Shown: one piece after another, positions 7,649-15,875 of the stretch
How the letters are laid out: each line of letters opens with the position of its first letter
Position numbering within the stretch: the stretch's first letter is position 1
Position numbers and translations under genes: made by a program
From: an uncultured bacterium
GTDB taxonomy: Bacteria > Cyanobacteriota > Vampirovibrionia > Gastranaerophilales > Gastranaerophilaceae
Reading direction: 5' to 3'
DNA: 35,031 nucleotides
Assembly: GCA_902765215.1 (NCBI GenBank)
Contig: CACWZA010000019.1
Location: 1-35,031 of the forward strand
Notes under the pieces: generated by a model
Told to the model about the DNA's origin: nothing
What the model saw: only the letters and a program-made list of their open reading frames with translations
The model's database searches: none

Positions 7649-8761
7649 ATGCACAAAAAATACTGGGTTAGTTTTTCATCAATAGAAACAATCGACTCTA
7701 AGTTTATCATTGCATTATTTGAATACTTTGGGGATATTGAAAGGGCCTTTAATGCCGGAGTTGACGAACTTTTGGAATTTGCTAAAAGCGTTAACGGAGT
7801 CTTACAGAAACGCATTAATGATTTTCTGAAAGTGCGCGATAAGATTAATCCGGATAAGATATATAATTCAGTCCTTGACAGAGGGTTAAAAATACTCACT
7901 TATGAGGACAGCGCTTATCCTTATATGCTCAAAAATATCTCAGACCCGCCTGCGGTACTTTATTACAAAGGTGATTTTTCTGTATGTAATTTGGAAAGAA
8001 CTCTTGCAGTTGTCGGCTCAAGAAGAATAAGCAGAAACGCACAAGACTCTTTAAAAGTTGTGATGTCAGGACTAACAGGAACAGATTTGTGTGTTGTATC
8101 AGGTTTGGCAACGGGTGCTGATACTTTAGCACACAAAATTGCTCTCGATAACGGACTAAAAACAATTGGGGTAATAGGCGGAGGAATGGATAACCTTTAT
8201 CCGTCATCAAACAAAGCATTGGTAGAGGAAATAATAAACGGAAACGGGGTAGTTATGAGTGAATACTTCCCGACCTTTGAACCGTTACCGTTCAGATTCC
8301 CTCAAAGAAACAGAATTGTATCGGGGCTTTCTTACGGAACACTTGTAGTGGAAGCGGCAATAAAAAGCGGGGCATTAATCACCGCCAATCTCACCCTTGA
8401 ACAAGGCAGAGAGTTGATGTGTATTCCGGGATTAATTACTAACCCAAACACCGCAGGTATTTATAAAATGATTAAAACGGGAGCACATATTGTAACCGAA
8501 TCGGAAGATATTCTGAACGCACTCGGCTGGACAATAAACAGACAAATACCTTTGTTTACAGATGAAAATAACTCTGCCGAGGTGAATTCCGATGAAGAAA
8601 AAATTATAAAATCAATAACGGTAGAGCCAAAAAGTTTTGACGAAATCCAAAAAGAAACAGAACTTGATGTGGATAGCCTGCTCGTTTGTCTTACAAATCT
8701 GGAACTTAACGGACTGATAGAACAAACAGCAGGGGACAGGTATAAAAGGACTGTCGGATAG
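7649..8761 (+). CDS. dprA: DNA-processing protein DprA
   Basis: DprA/Smf loads RecA on incoming single-stranded DNA during natural transformation. A helical N-terminal region comes first. The Rossmann-type core carries V-V-G-S-R near 113-117, V-S-G-L-A-T-G-A-D, G-V-I-G-G-G-M-D-N-L-Y-P, F-P-Q-R-N-R-I-V-S-G-L and S-G-A-L-I-T-A. A C-terminal winged-helix domain covers about residues 300-368. At 370 aa it is full length. It starts immediately after the TPR gene stop (TAA then ATG). Its TAG stop is the first part of a GGGGTA repeat end. Competence capacity is inferred; no other competence gene except the ComEB-like deaminase is in view. Confidence 0.95.
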   Translation: MHKKYWVSFSSIETIDSKFIIALFEYFGDIERAFNAGVDELLEFAKSVNGVLQKRINDFLKVRDKINPDKIYNSVLDRGLKILTYEDSAYPYMLKNISDPPAVLYYKGDFSVCNLERTLAVVGSRRISRNAQDSLKVVMSGLTGTDLCVVSGLATGADTLAHKIALDNGLKTIGVIGGGMDNLYPSSNKALVEEIINGNGVVMSEYFPTFEPLPFRFPQRNRIVSGLSYGTLVVEAAIKSGALITANLTLEQGRELMCIPGLITNPNTAGIYKMIKTGAHIVTESEDILNALGWTINRQIPLFTDENNSAEVNSDEEKIIKSITVEPKSFDEIQKETELDVDSLLVCLTNLELNGLIEQTAGDRYKRTVG

Positions 8762-8805
8762 GGGTATTTTATATATTTACCTCGCGATAAACTATAATTT
8801 ACTAT

Positions 8806-8833
8806 TTTACTTTTATTATGTTCAAACTAAAAT
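8806..8833 (+). promoter_or_regulatory. Candidate topA promoter
   Basis: TTTACT at 8806-8811, a 16-base spacer and TAAAAT at 8828-8833. The mRNA leader would be about 37 bases with the Shine-Dalgarno GGGAG before the ATG at 8877. Confidence 0.45.
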
Positions 8834-8876
8834 AGAATAAGAAGGATTAATCGTCAGTTATAAAAAAGGGAGAAGA

Positions 8877-11141
8877 ATGAGTCCTGCAGCAAAAACAGCG
8901 GCAAAAAAGACCACTAAAAAATCAAGTGGGGAAAAGGCTTTAGTGATAGTCGAGTCACCTGCAAAATCTAAAACCATCAAAAAGATTTTGGGTGCTAACT
9001 ATACTATTGAAGCAAGCTTTGGTCATGTTCGCGATTTATCATCAAAAAACGATTTGGGGTTTGATGTCGATAACGGGTTCAAACCGTCGTTTGTTATTCT
9101 GCCTGACAAAAGAAAAGTTGTTTCAAAACTTAATTCTCTTGCAAAAGATTCCGATAAAATCTTTCTCGCATCCGACCCTGACCGTGAGGGGGAAGCAATA
9201 GCATGGCATGTCAGAGAAATACTCAAAGTGCCTGACGAAAAAATTTACAGAATAGAGTTCAACGAAATCACACCAAAAGCGGTAAAATACGCTGTTGAGC
9301 ACTCTCGCCAAATAGATATGGATAAGGTGAGAGCTCAACAAACAAGACAAATATTAGATAAACTTGTAGGTTACAAGCTCAGTCCTGTTTTATGGAAACA
9401 ACTTGGTAACTATCACCTTTCTGCAGGTCGTGTTCAGTCTGTTGCACTGCGTATGATTTGCGAAAGAGAAGAAGAAATTGATGCTTTCACTCCTGTTGAA
9501 TACTGGACAATAACAGCTCAACTTAATAAAGACGGAAAACCGTTTGAAGCAGAACTTTCAAAATTTATCGGAAGCAAGGTTGAAATCAATAATGAAGAAG
9601 AAGCCCTGAAAATAAAAGAAGAACTTGAAAAACCAAACATGGAATACACAGTATCCAATGTTACAAAACGGGAAACTTCAAGAAAGCCGACTGCACCGTT
9701 TATTACCTCAACTTTGCAGCGTGAAGCAAGTTCTAAACTGGGTTACGGGGTATCAAAAACAATGCAGATTGCCCAAAAGTTATACGAAGGTATAGAACTC
9801 GAAGAAGGTTCTGTCGGTTTGATTACCTATATGAGAACCGATAGTGTCCGTATTTCTGACGATGCACAGGCAATGGCAAAAGATTTCATAACAACAAACT
9901 ACGGTGCGGAATACTATCCGGAAACACCTAATATCTATGCCAAGGGTAAAAAGAATGTTCAGGACGCACACGAAGCTATCAGACCGTCATACCCTGAAAG
10001 AACACCTGAAAGCATAAAACAATATTTAACCAATGAACAATACAGATTGTATAAACTCATCTGGAACAAGTTTATGTCATCACAAATGGCGCCTGCAAAA
10101 ATTGCAAACAAAACTGTTGATATAACAGCGGGCGATTATGAATTCAGAACAGGCACAAGCAAAGTATTGTTTGACGGTTTCTTAAAACTTTATCAGGATA
10201 ACGAGGACGAACAGGAAGCAAAAATCCCTGATTTATCGGAAGGCGATAAACTCAAACTTGACGAAATTATTCCGAAACAACACTTTACCCAACCGCCTCC
10301 AAGATATTCGGAAGCTTCTTTGGTTAAAGCTTTGGAAGAATACGGAATCGGTCGTCCGTCAACTTATGCAAGCATTATTACCAAAATTCAGCAAAGACAA
10401 TATGTTGAAAAACAGGATAAGGCACTTGTTCCGACCTTCCTCGGAAAGACCGTATGCAAACAACTTGTAACCCAGTTTACGGATATTATGGACTATGCTT
10501 TCACTGCGGGCATGGAAGAAAAATTAGACCAAATCGCAGATAAAAAAGCCGTCTGGAACGAAGTATTACAGAACTTTTATGATCCGTTTATTGATAATGT
10601 GAACGATGTTATGTCAAACGCACAGAAAATTAAAATAGAAAGTGATGTAACCTGTCCTAACTGCGGTAGAAAAATGATTGTAAGAACAAACCGCTATGGC
10701 AATCAATTCCTAGGATGTTCAGGATATCCGGAATGTAAAACAATTCTTTCACTCGATAAATCGGGAGCGGTTATCAACAATACGGAAGAACCTGAATTAG
10801 CAGAAGAAAAATGTGAAAAATGCGGCGGCGACTTATATATCAAGGTTGGGCCATACGGCAGATATACTGAATGTGCAAGCTGCAAAGACAGAAAAAGTAT
10901 CGTAAAATCAACAGGAGTAACCTGCCCTAAATGCGGCGAGGGTGAAATTATCGAACGCAAATCAAAACGCGGGGTTACCTTCTTTGGCTGTAACAAATAC
11001 CCTGATTGTGACTATGTTCTCTGGAACGAACCAACCGGCGAAAAATGCCCTGACTGCGGTTCTTTACTCACCAAACGCACCCTCAAAAGCGGTGAAGTAA
11101 TCGAATGTTCTAACCGCGCCTGCGGATACAAACAAGTGTAG
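8877..11141 (+). CDS. topA: DNA topoisomerase I
   Basis: Type IA topoisomerase that relaxes negative supercoils. After a Lys/Ala-rich N-terminal tail (1-20) comes the Toprim domain: V-E-S-P-A-K with Glu26 and D-P-D-R-E-G with Asp100/Asp102. The catalytic tyrosine is Tyr318 in L-I-T-Y-M-R-T-D-S. The core ends near 585. Four C-terminal zinc ribbons follow, with Cys pairs at 593-620, 646-669, 683-711 and 724-749. Total length is 754 aa, normal for bacterial TopA. GGGAG upstream fixes the start. The stop TAG is the first base group of a GGGGTAAATA repeat end. Confidence 0.97.
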   Translation: MSPAAKTAAKKTTKKSSGEKALVIVESPAKSKTIKKILGANYTIEASFGHVRDLSSKNDLGFDVDNGFKPSFVILPDKRKVVSKLNSLAKDSDKIFLASDPDREGEAIAWHVREILKVPDEKIYRIEFNEITPKAVKYAVEHSRQIDMDKVRAQQTRQILDKLVGYKLSPVLWKQLGNYHLSAGRVQSVALRMICEREEEIDAFTPVEYWTITAQLNKDGKPFEAELSKFIGSKVEINNEEEALKIKEELEKPNMEYTVSNVTKRETSRKPTAPFITSTLQREASSKLGYGVSKTMQIAQKLYEGIELEEGSVGLITYMRTDSVRISDDAQAMAKDFITTNYGAEYYPETPNIYAKGKKNVQDAHEAIRPSYPERTPESIKQYLTNEQYRLYKLIWNKFMSSQMAPAKIANKTVDITAGDYEFRTGTSKVLFDGFLKLYQDNEDEQEAKIPDLSEGDKLKLDEIIPKQHFTQPPPRYSEASLVKALEEYGIGRPSTYASIITKIQQRQYVEKQDKALVPTFLGKTVCKQLVTQFTDIMDYAFTAGMEEKLDQIADKKAVWNEVLQNFYDPFIDNVNDVMSNAQKIKIESDVTCPNCGRKMIVRTNRYGNQFLGCSGYPECKTILSLDKSGAVINNTEEPELAEEKCEKCGGDLYIKVGPYGRYTECASCKDRKSIVKSTGVTCPKCGEGEIIERKSKRGVTFFGCNKYPDCDYVLWNEPTGEKCPDCGSLLTKRTLKSGEVIECSNRACGYKQV

Positions 11142-11184
11142 GGGTAAATAAAAAACATTAACCTCTCCCTTAAAAAGGGCGAGG
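11141..11184. repeat. Repeat end GGGGTAAATA plus CCTCTCCC hairpin
   Basis: GGGGTAAATA starts on the last base of the topA stop codon. It is followed at 11162-11184 by a 10-bp imperfect stem (CCTCTCCCTT / AAGGGCGAGG, AAA loop). There is no U-run after the stem, so it looks like a fragment of the dispersed repeat family rather than a strong terminator. Confidence 0.5.
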
Positions 11185-11213
11185 GAATATATAATTAAAC
11201 AATTATTTACAAC

Positions 11214-11242
11214 TGGTCATAAATCAAAATTAATAGTAAAAT
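11214..11242 (+). promoter_or_regulatory. Candidate leaderless promoter of the aro operon
   Basis: TGGTCA at 11214-11219, a 17-base spacer and TAAAAT at 11237-11242, then six bases and the aroC ATG at 11249. There is no Shine-Dalgarno in front of aroC. Confidence 0.5.
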
Positions 11243-11248
11243 AGACCT

Positions 11249-12409
11249 ATGAATAAGAAGTTTAGGTTTTTAACCTCGGGCGAGAGCCACGGAAAATGTT
11301 TAAATGCAATCATAGAGGGAGTACCTGCAGGGTTCCCTGTTTCAGTTGATGAAATAAATACCAACCTTTACCGCAGACAACAGGGCTACGGCAGAGGCGG
11401 AAGAATGAAGATAGAATCAGACAAGGTTGAGATTAAATCGGGTGTAAGACACGGGATATCAACAGGCGCACCGATTTGCCTTGAGATAAAAAACAAAGAT
11501 TTTGAAAACTGGCAAACGGTTATGTCAACCGAACCGGTTGAACTGAACGATGAAAACATCGCAAAAATTCAGGAAAAATCTTTCACAAAACTACGCCCGG
11601 GACACGCTGACTATGCGGGTTCCGTCAAGTATGATTTTGAAGATTTAAGGAATGTCCTTGAACGATCAAGTGCAAGAAAAACAGCAATAGAAGTTGCTGT
11701 CGGAAGTATTGCAAAACAAATATTAAAACAATTCGGAATTGAAGGGCTTTCAACAGTAATTAGTATAGGTGATGCATCTGTTGATGAGTCTGCTGATTTT
11801 GATAAACTGAAAGAATGTTCTGAAAAATCCGAGGTCAGATGTTGGGATAATGAAACCTCAGAGAAAATGAAACAGGAAATTGACAAAGCAAAAGAAAAAG
11901 GAATAACTCTTGGCGGTCAGTTTGAGGTACATTACAGAAATTTACCTGTCGGGCTTGGCTCTTATGTACATTATGACAGAGCAATAGACGGATTGATTGC
12001 ACAAGCGGTTATGTCAATCCCTGCAGTTAAAGCGGTTGAGATAGGTGCAGGAGTAAATGCTGCAAGTTTAGACGGCTCACTTATGCACGATCCTTTCATT
12101 ATGAACGACGGAAAAATAGAAAGATCTTCTAACAACGCAGGCGGTGTTGAGGGCGGAATGACTAACGGTGAAACCCTTATCGTCAGAGGAACAATGAAAG
12201 CTATCCCTACAATGAAAACACCTCTGCCAACGGTTGATATTAAAGATATGACAGAAGCCGAGGCCCATTTTGAACGCTCTGATGCGTGTGCGGTTCCGGC
12301 ATGTGCAGTTGTTGCGGAAGCAAGAGTTGCGACTGTTTTGGTTGATGCCTTTTTGGATAAATTTGGCGGCGACAGTTTTAAAGAAGTAAAGGCACACTAT
12401 GAGTCCTAA
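11249..12409 (+). CDS. aroC: Chorismate synthase
   Basis: Last step of the shikimate pathway: 5-enolpyruvylshikimate-3-phosphate to chorismate, using reduced FMN. Signature motifs are T-S-G-E-S-H-G at 9-15, R-R-Q-Q-G-Y-G-R-G-G-R-M-K-I-E at about 42-56, R-P-G-H-A-D, the R-S-S-A-R-K-T-A block and the Gly-rich N-N-A-G-G-V-E-G-G-M-T-N-G. The length of 386 aa is normal. It is the first gene of the aroC-aroK-aroB operon and its 3' end overlaps aroK by 11 bases. Confidence 0.97.
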   Translation: MNKKFRFLTSGESHGKCLNAIIEGVPAGFPVSVDEINTNLYRRQQGYGRGGRMKIESDKVEIKSGVRHGISTGAPICLEIKNKDFENWQTVMSTEPVELNDENIAKIQEKSFTKLRPGHADYAGSVKYDFEDLRNVLERSSARKTAIEVAVGSIAKQILKQFGIEGLSTVISIGDASVDESADFDKLKECSEKSEVRCWDNETSEKMKQEIDKAKEKGITLGGQFEVHYRNLPVGLGSYVHYDRAIDGLIAQAVMSIPAVKAVEIGAGVNAASLDGSLMHDPFIMNDGKIERSSNNAGGVEGGMTNGETLIVRGTMKAIPTMKTPLPTVDIKDMTEAEAHFERSDACAVPACAVVAEARVATVLVDAFLDKFGGDSFKEVKAHYES

Positions 12410-12911
12410 TATTGTTCTTACAGGTTTAATGGGGGCGGGAAAATCCACCGTCGGCAAAGCACTCGCCAAAGTATTAAAAGATTATACTTTTATTGATTCT
12501 GATGATGTAATTGTTGATATTGAGGGAATGACTATCCCTGAAATCTTTGAGAAAAAAGGGGAACCTTATTTCAGAGAAGTTGAAAAAAGTATTATATCTG
12601 AACTTTCGGAAGAAGAAGATTTGATTATCGCACTCGGCGGGGGTGCTTTTGAGAGTGAAGATACAAGAAAAAATCTCGAAAATAATTGTATAACGATTTA
12701 TCTGAAAAGCAGTGTAGACAGGCTTTTAAACAGAATAAAAGATGATAAAAACCGTCCGCTTTTACAGTGCGAAAATCCAAGGGGTAAACTTGAAGAACTA
12801 CTCAAATTAAGAGAACCAAACTACCTGAAAGCAGATTATATTATCGAAACCGGTAACAAAAATATTGATGAAATAGTGGAAGAAATACTTGAAATTGCAG
12901 AGGAAATATAA
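12399..12911 (+). CDS. aroK: Shikimate kinase
   Basis: Phosphorylates shikimate at the 3-hydroxyl with ATP. The P-loop is G-L-M-G-A-G-K-S-T at 8-16. The substrate-binding D-S-D-D near 32-35, the G-G-G-A motif near 80 and the lid R-P-L-L are all present. The 170 aa is standard. The start lies inside the aroC end (11-base overlap), and its TAA shares its last A with the ATG of aroB, indicating translational coupling across the operon. Confidence 0.96.
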   Translation: MSPNIVLTGLMGAGKSTVGKALAKVLKDYTFIDSDDVIVDIEGMTIPEIFEKKGEPYFREVEKSIISELSEEEDLIIALGGGAFESEDTRKNLENNCITIYLKSSVDRLLNRIKDDKNRPLLQCENPRGKLEELLKLREPNYLKADYIIETGNKNIDEIVEEILEIAEEI

Positions 12912-13999
12912 TGACAACTTTGACCGTAAATATATCAGAAACACCGTCAGGCAGTTATCCGATTTATATTGATAACGACGATTTAAAAGAGTTGAAAAAG
13001 AAACTTGACGAAGAAACTAAGGAAAGAAAAAGATTAGTAATTTTTTCAGAAAAAGTTTATAAAATTTACGGAAAAATTTTAGATTTTAAAAAGTCTGAAA
13101 CCTTTGTGCTAAAAGACGGAGAGCAACAAAAAAATATCAAAAATTATGAAAAAATTATCAGAAAATGCATCGAATTAAAACTCTCCAGAAAAGATATGAT
13201 TATCGCAATCGGCGGAGGTGTTGTCGGGGATATGGCAGGGTTTGTTGCCGCAACCTATATGAGAGGGATAAAATTCCTTCAGGTGCCGACTACATTACTT
13301 GCTATGGTTGATTCTTCCGTAGGCGGAAAAACCGCAATAGATATGCCTCACGGCAAAAACTTTGTCGGCGCTTTTTATCAGCCAAAAGCGGTTTATATTA
13401 ACCTCAATTTCTTAAAAACTTTAGATGAAAAACAATATAAATCAGGTTTCGGAGAGGTTATAAAATACGGGTTCATAGAAAAAAGCTGTCAATATGGCGA
13501 ATATTTTAACCTGATAAAAATTTTAAAAGAAAACAGAGATAAATATGAAAAAAGAGATAATGAATTTTTGGCACGAATAATAGAAATCTGCCTTAAACTC
13601 AAGTCCTCGGTTGTGGAAAAAGACGAAAAAGAATCGGGATTAAGAAAAATCTTAAACCTCGGACATACTTTCGGCCACGCACTTGAAGAAGAAACAAAAT
13701 ATAAACGCTATACTCACGGCTATGCCGTCGTTTTGGGGTTAATGTTTATATTTAATTATGCGCTTAAAAATAACCTTTGCGGACGCGAATATTATGACGA
13801 GGCCTATACTCTTATGTCTGTATATGGGTATGAACCCCCGTGCTTCTGCGGAATAAACAAAAAACGCACCCTTAATTATATGAAAACCGACAAAAAATCT
13901 GACGGTAATACAATCAACTTAATTGTGCCCGTAAACTACGGCGAAGTAACCGAAAAAACCGCAGACAGCGTTGAGTTTGATATCGAGTATATTAAATAG
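12911..13999 (+). CDS. aroB: 3-dehydroquinate synthase
   Basis: Converts DAHP to 3-dehydroquinate, an NAD- and metal-dependent early shikimate step. Visible motifs are G-G-G-V-V-G-D-M-A-G-F near 97-107, R-G-I-K-F-L-Q-V-P-T-T-L-L-A-M-V-D-S-S-V-G-G-K, G-K-N-x-V-G-A-F-Y-Q-P, and the metal ligands in L-N-L-G-H-T-F-G-H-A-L-E. At 362 aa it is full length. It is the third gene of the aro operon. It ends two bases from the end of the convergent 115-aa gene, with no room for a separate terminator. Confidence 0.96.
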   Translation: MTTLTVNISETPSGSYPIYIDNDDLKELKKKLDEETKERKRLVIFSEKVYKIYGKILDFKKSETFVLKDGEQQKNIKNYEKIIRKCIELKLSRKDMIIAIGGGVVGDMAGFVAATYMRGIKFLQVPTTLLAMVDSSVGGKTAIDMPHGKNFVGAFYQPKAVYINLNFLKTLDEKQYKSGFGEVIKYGFIEKSCQYGEYFNLIKILKENRDKYEKRDNEFLARIIEICLKLKSSVVEKDEKESGLRKILNLGHTFGHALEEETKYKRYTHGYAVVLGLMFIFNYALKNNLCGREYYDEAYTLMSVYGYEPPCFCGINKKRTLNYMKTDKKSDGNTINLIVPVNYGEVTEKTADSVEFDIEYIK

Positions 14000-14001
14000 T
14001 T

Positions 14002-14349
14002 CTACCCTCTATAGATTTTGGCTTTTAATTCACCGCGATTAATCTTCAGAAACTTTTCGACAATTTTTCTGAAAGAAGTTCTTTTTGCAATAACTGCCGC
14101 ATTTTCAGAGTTTTCGCCATCTCTGACCGCTTTTATGGTATATTCCGTACCCCATGCCGTATATTTCTGATTAAGCTGCATGGTATAATCGTCAAACCCA
14201 AAGTTTGCGTATTCTTCTATTTTTTTGCTCAGTTTGTAATTGTTCTTCAGGCGATTTTCACCGCTATTCATAAATCCACGCATTGCGTTAACAAATTTAG
14301 GGTCAACATTTACCCCAAACGATTGTTGGCTGTTAAAATCTACTCTCAT
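14002..14349 (-). CDS. Hypothetical 115-aa protein with F-x-G-type leader
   Basis: Family not recognised. The 115-aa product begins M-R-V-D-F-N-S-Q-Q-S-F-G-V-N-V-D, resembling the leader of other unnamed proteins here, followed by a basic helical body. There is no membrane helix or signal peptide. The frame is open 20 codons upstream, but a good Shine-Dalgarno (GAGGGA) sits just before the ATG at 14349 and the extra residues are Cys-rich and unlike a leader, so I use 14349. It converges on aroB. Confidence 0.65.
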   Translation of the reverse strand: MRVDFNSQQSFGVNVDPKFVNAMRGFMNSGENRLKNNYKLSKKIEEYANFGFDDYTMQLNQKYTAWGTEYTIKAVRDGENSENAAVIAKRTSFRKIVEKFLKINRGELKAKIYRG

Positions 14350-14511
14350 ACTACATCCCTCACATAATAAACACACAGTTATATTAACACAACCAGAATT
14401 TATCAGCAATTTTTATTTTACCCCAAAATTTACACCAAAAATGAACAATTTTTTTTGAAAATCGTTATATAGATGTATAGGGTAAAAACACACATCCAAC
14501 TAATATAAAAT

Positions 14512-14541
14512 GGAGCAAAGAAATTTGCCCCATTGTTTTTT
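14512..14541 (+). terminator. Orphan terminator-like hairpin
   Basis: GGAGCAAA, a GAAA tetraloop and TTTGCCCC form a stem with one mismatch, followed by A-T-T-G and six T residues. It has the shape of a plus-strand intrinsic terminator, but no plus-strand gene ends here. It lies in the 277-base gap between two minus-strand genes (14350-14626); otherwise that gap holds only the yebC terminator. Confidence 0.4.
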
Positions 14542-14568
14542 AGGGGGGAGGAAATGTAATGTGTAAAT

Positions 14569-14604
14569 AAAAAACGCATCTCTTAAAAAAGAAATGCGTT
14601 TTTT
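14569..14604 (-). terminator. Intrinsic terminator of yebC
   Basis: A-run plus CGCAT..TCTT, loop, AAGA..ATGCG plus T-run: a stable stem flanked by A and T tracts on both sides, so it can act in both directions. It lies 23 bases after the yebC stop on the minus strand. Confidence 0.8.
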
Positions 14605-14626
14605 AAAATTTTATTTAATCTTTTCA

Positions 14627-15376
14627 CTAATAGTCTAATTTTTCCATTAAATCATCAGCGATATCAAAGTTCATATACACATTCTGAACATCATCATGTT
14701 CGTCTAATCTTGTATATAATCTCATAATATTTGTTGCGATTTTTTCGTCTGTTATCTCAATCTCGTTTTGAGGAATACGGGTAAATTCTGCAGTTACAGA
14801 CTTAAAGCCTGCCTGCTCTAAACCTTCTGTTACAGATTGAAGATTTTCAAAAGATGTGATTACTCTATAACCGTCTTCATCATCTTCAATATCTTCCGCA
14901 TCAAGATTGATTGCTGCCTCAAACAATTGTTCATAATCAACTGATTTGTCAAAAGTTATACAACCTTTTTTATCGAACATCCAACCTACACAACCTGTTT
15001 CACCGAGGTTACCGTTGAACTTTGTGAAATAACTTCTGATATCGCCTGCTGTTCTGTTTTTGTTATCGGTCATAGCCTCAACAACAACAGCAACACCGCC
15101 TGCTGCATATCCTTCGTAAACGATTTCTTCATAGTTATCGGCACTTGATTGTCCTGCACCTTTTTCTATCGCGCGTTTGATATTATCGTTAGGAAGCCCT
15201 GCTGCCTTTGCTTTTTCAATAGCAGTTCTCAAACGGAAGTTTCCAGCAGGATCAGGCCCGCCAAGTTTTGATGCCACAATAAGTTCTCTTGAATATTTCT
15301 GAAATACTACTGCTCTTGCAGAGTCTGTTTTTGCTTTTTTATGTTTAATCGTTGACCACTTTGAATGTCCGCTCAT
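14627..15376 (-). CDS. yebC: YebC/PmpR family protein
   Basis: YebC-family protein (bacterial relative of TACO1), described as a transcriptional regulator or as a factor that relieves ribosome stalling. The N-terminus M-S-G-H-S-K-W-S-T-I-K-H-K-K is diagnostic. It is followed by N-F-R-L-R-T-A-I-E-K-A-K, P-N-D-N-I-K-R-A-I-E-K-G and the Y-E-G-Y-A-G/A-G-V-A motif, then an acidic C-terminal domain. It has 249 aa, normal length. GAGAGG upstream supports the start. It stands alone as a single-gene unit with its own terminator. Confidence 0.96.
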   Translation of the reverse strand: MSGHSKWSTIKHKKAKTDSARAVVFQKYSRELIVASKLGGPDPAGNFRLRTAIEKAKAAGLPNDNIKRAIEKGAGQSSADNYEEIVYEGYAAGGVAVVVEAMTDNKNRTAGDIRSYFTKFNGNLGETGCVGWMFDKKGCITFDKSVDYEQLFEAAINLDAEDIEDDEDGYRVITSFENLQSVTEGLEQAGFKSVTAEFTRIPQNEIEITDEKIATNIMRLYTRLDEHDDVQNVYMNFDIADDLMEKLDY

Positions 15377-15453
15377 GTTTACCTCTCTTTATTTTTCTTA
15401 CATAACCATGATACCAAAACCATATAAAATTGGAAATGGGAAACAAGAAATTA

Positions 15454-15514
15454 TTATAATTCTTAAAATTATAACCATCTTTTCTAACGCAAAAGTCTGA
15501 TATTTCAGTCTTTT
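15454..15514. promoter_or_regulatory. Two palindromes upstream of the 56-aa gene
   Basis: TTATAATT..AATTATAA lies at 15454-15474, and AAAAG-T-CTGA / TTCAG-T-CTTTT at 15491-15514, in the 207-base divergent gap between yebC and the small gene. They could be operator sites or a terminator-like hairpin. I see no convincing -35/-10 pair here. Confidence 0.3.
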
Positions 15515-15583
15515 CACCGATTAATTTTTTAAATCAGCCGTAACTTAGAGAGAACAAATATTATTTATCCCAAGGAGGTATTT

Positions 15584-15754
15584 ATGGCTAGAATTATCGA
15601 CTCAACAACAGGTGCAAGACGCACTATCCAACTCTCAACCGACGACATCATCTCTATCGTGCGGGAATATCAGCAACTCACAAACAAATTCCGATATTTA
15701 GAAGATATCAGAGATATACTTGAAAATAAGGTTATTTACATACCTGAGGGGTAA
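15584..15754 (+). CDS. Small 56-aa hypothetical protein
   Basis: A short gene not matching any family I know. It begins M-A-R-I-I-D-S-T-T-G-A-R-R and contains an amphipathic helical middle (D-I-I-S-I-V-R-E-Y-Q-Q-L, then F-R-Y-L-E-D-I-R-D-I-L-E-N), ending V-I-Y-I-P-E-G. It is soluble, with mixed charge and no Cys. A perfect Shine-Dalgarno, AAGGAGGT at 15572-15579, four bases before the ATG, is the best evidence that it is real. The stop codon lies inside a GGGGTAAAT repeat end. Confidence 0.7.
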   Translation: MARIIDSTTGARRTIQLSTDDIISIVREYQQLTNKFRYLEDIRDILENKVIYIPEG

Positions 15755-15769
15755 ATAAATTATTGTTTA

Positions 15770-15875
15770 GGGTAAATATATAAAACACCCCTCACCCGAA
15801 TATTTGATAATTTGCAGGCAAATAATAAGATATTCGACCTCTCCCGCGGAAAGGTTAATGTTTTTCATTTACCCC
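15770..15875. repeat. Extragenic palindromic repeat, copy A (106 bp)
   Basis: The element is bounded by GGGTAAATATA and CATTTACCCC as inverted ends. Inside are CCCCTCACCCG, a hairpin (GAATATTTGATAATTTGC pairing with GCAAATAATAAGATATTC, about 15 of 18 matched) and CGACCTCTCCCGCGG. By eye it differs from copy B (28727-28832) at 7 of 106 positions. It overlaps the last codon and stop of the minus-strand aminotransferase by seven bases. The outer flank AAATTATTGTTTA is also found beside the other members. Confidence 0.85.

Noticed and set aside
14350-14409. Twenty-codon upstream extension of the 115-aa protein
   Set aside because: A good Shine-Dalgarno lies inside it in front of the ATG at 14349, and the extension is Cys-rich and unlike the shared leader.
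14511-14567. 18-codon frame over the orphan hairpin and a three-codon frame after GGGGGGAGG
   Set aside because: Too short, overlapping terminator-like structure, with no sign of a conserved peptide; the SD-like GGAGG is probably coincidental.
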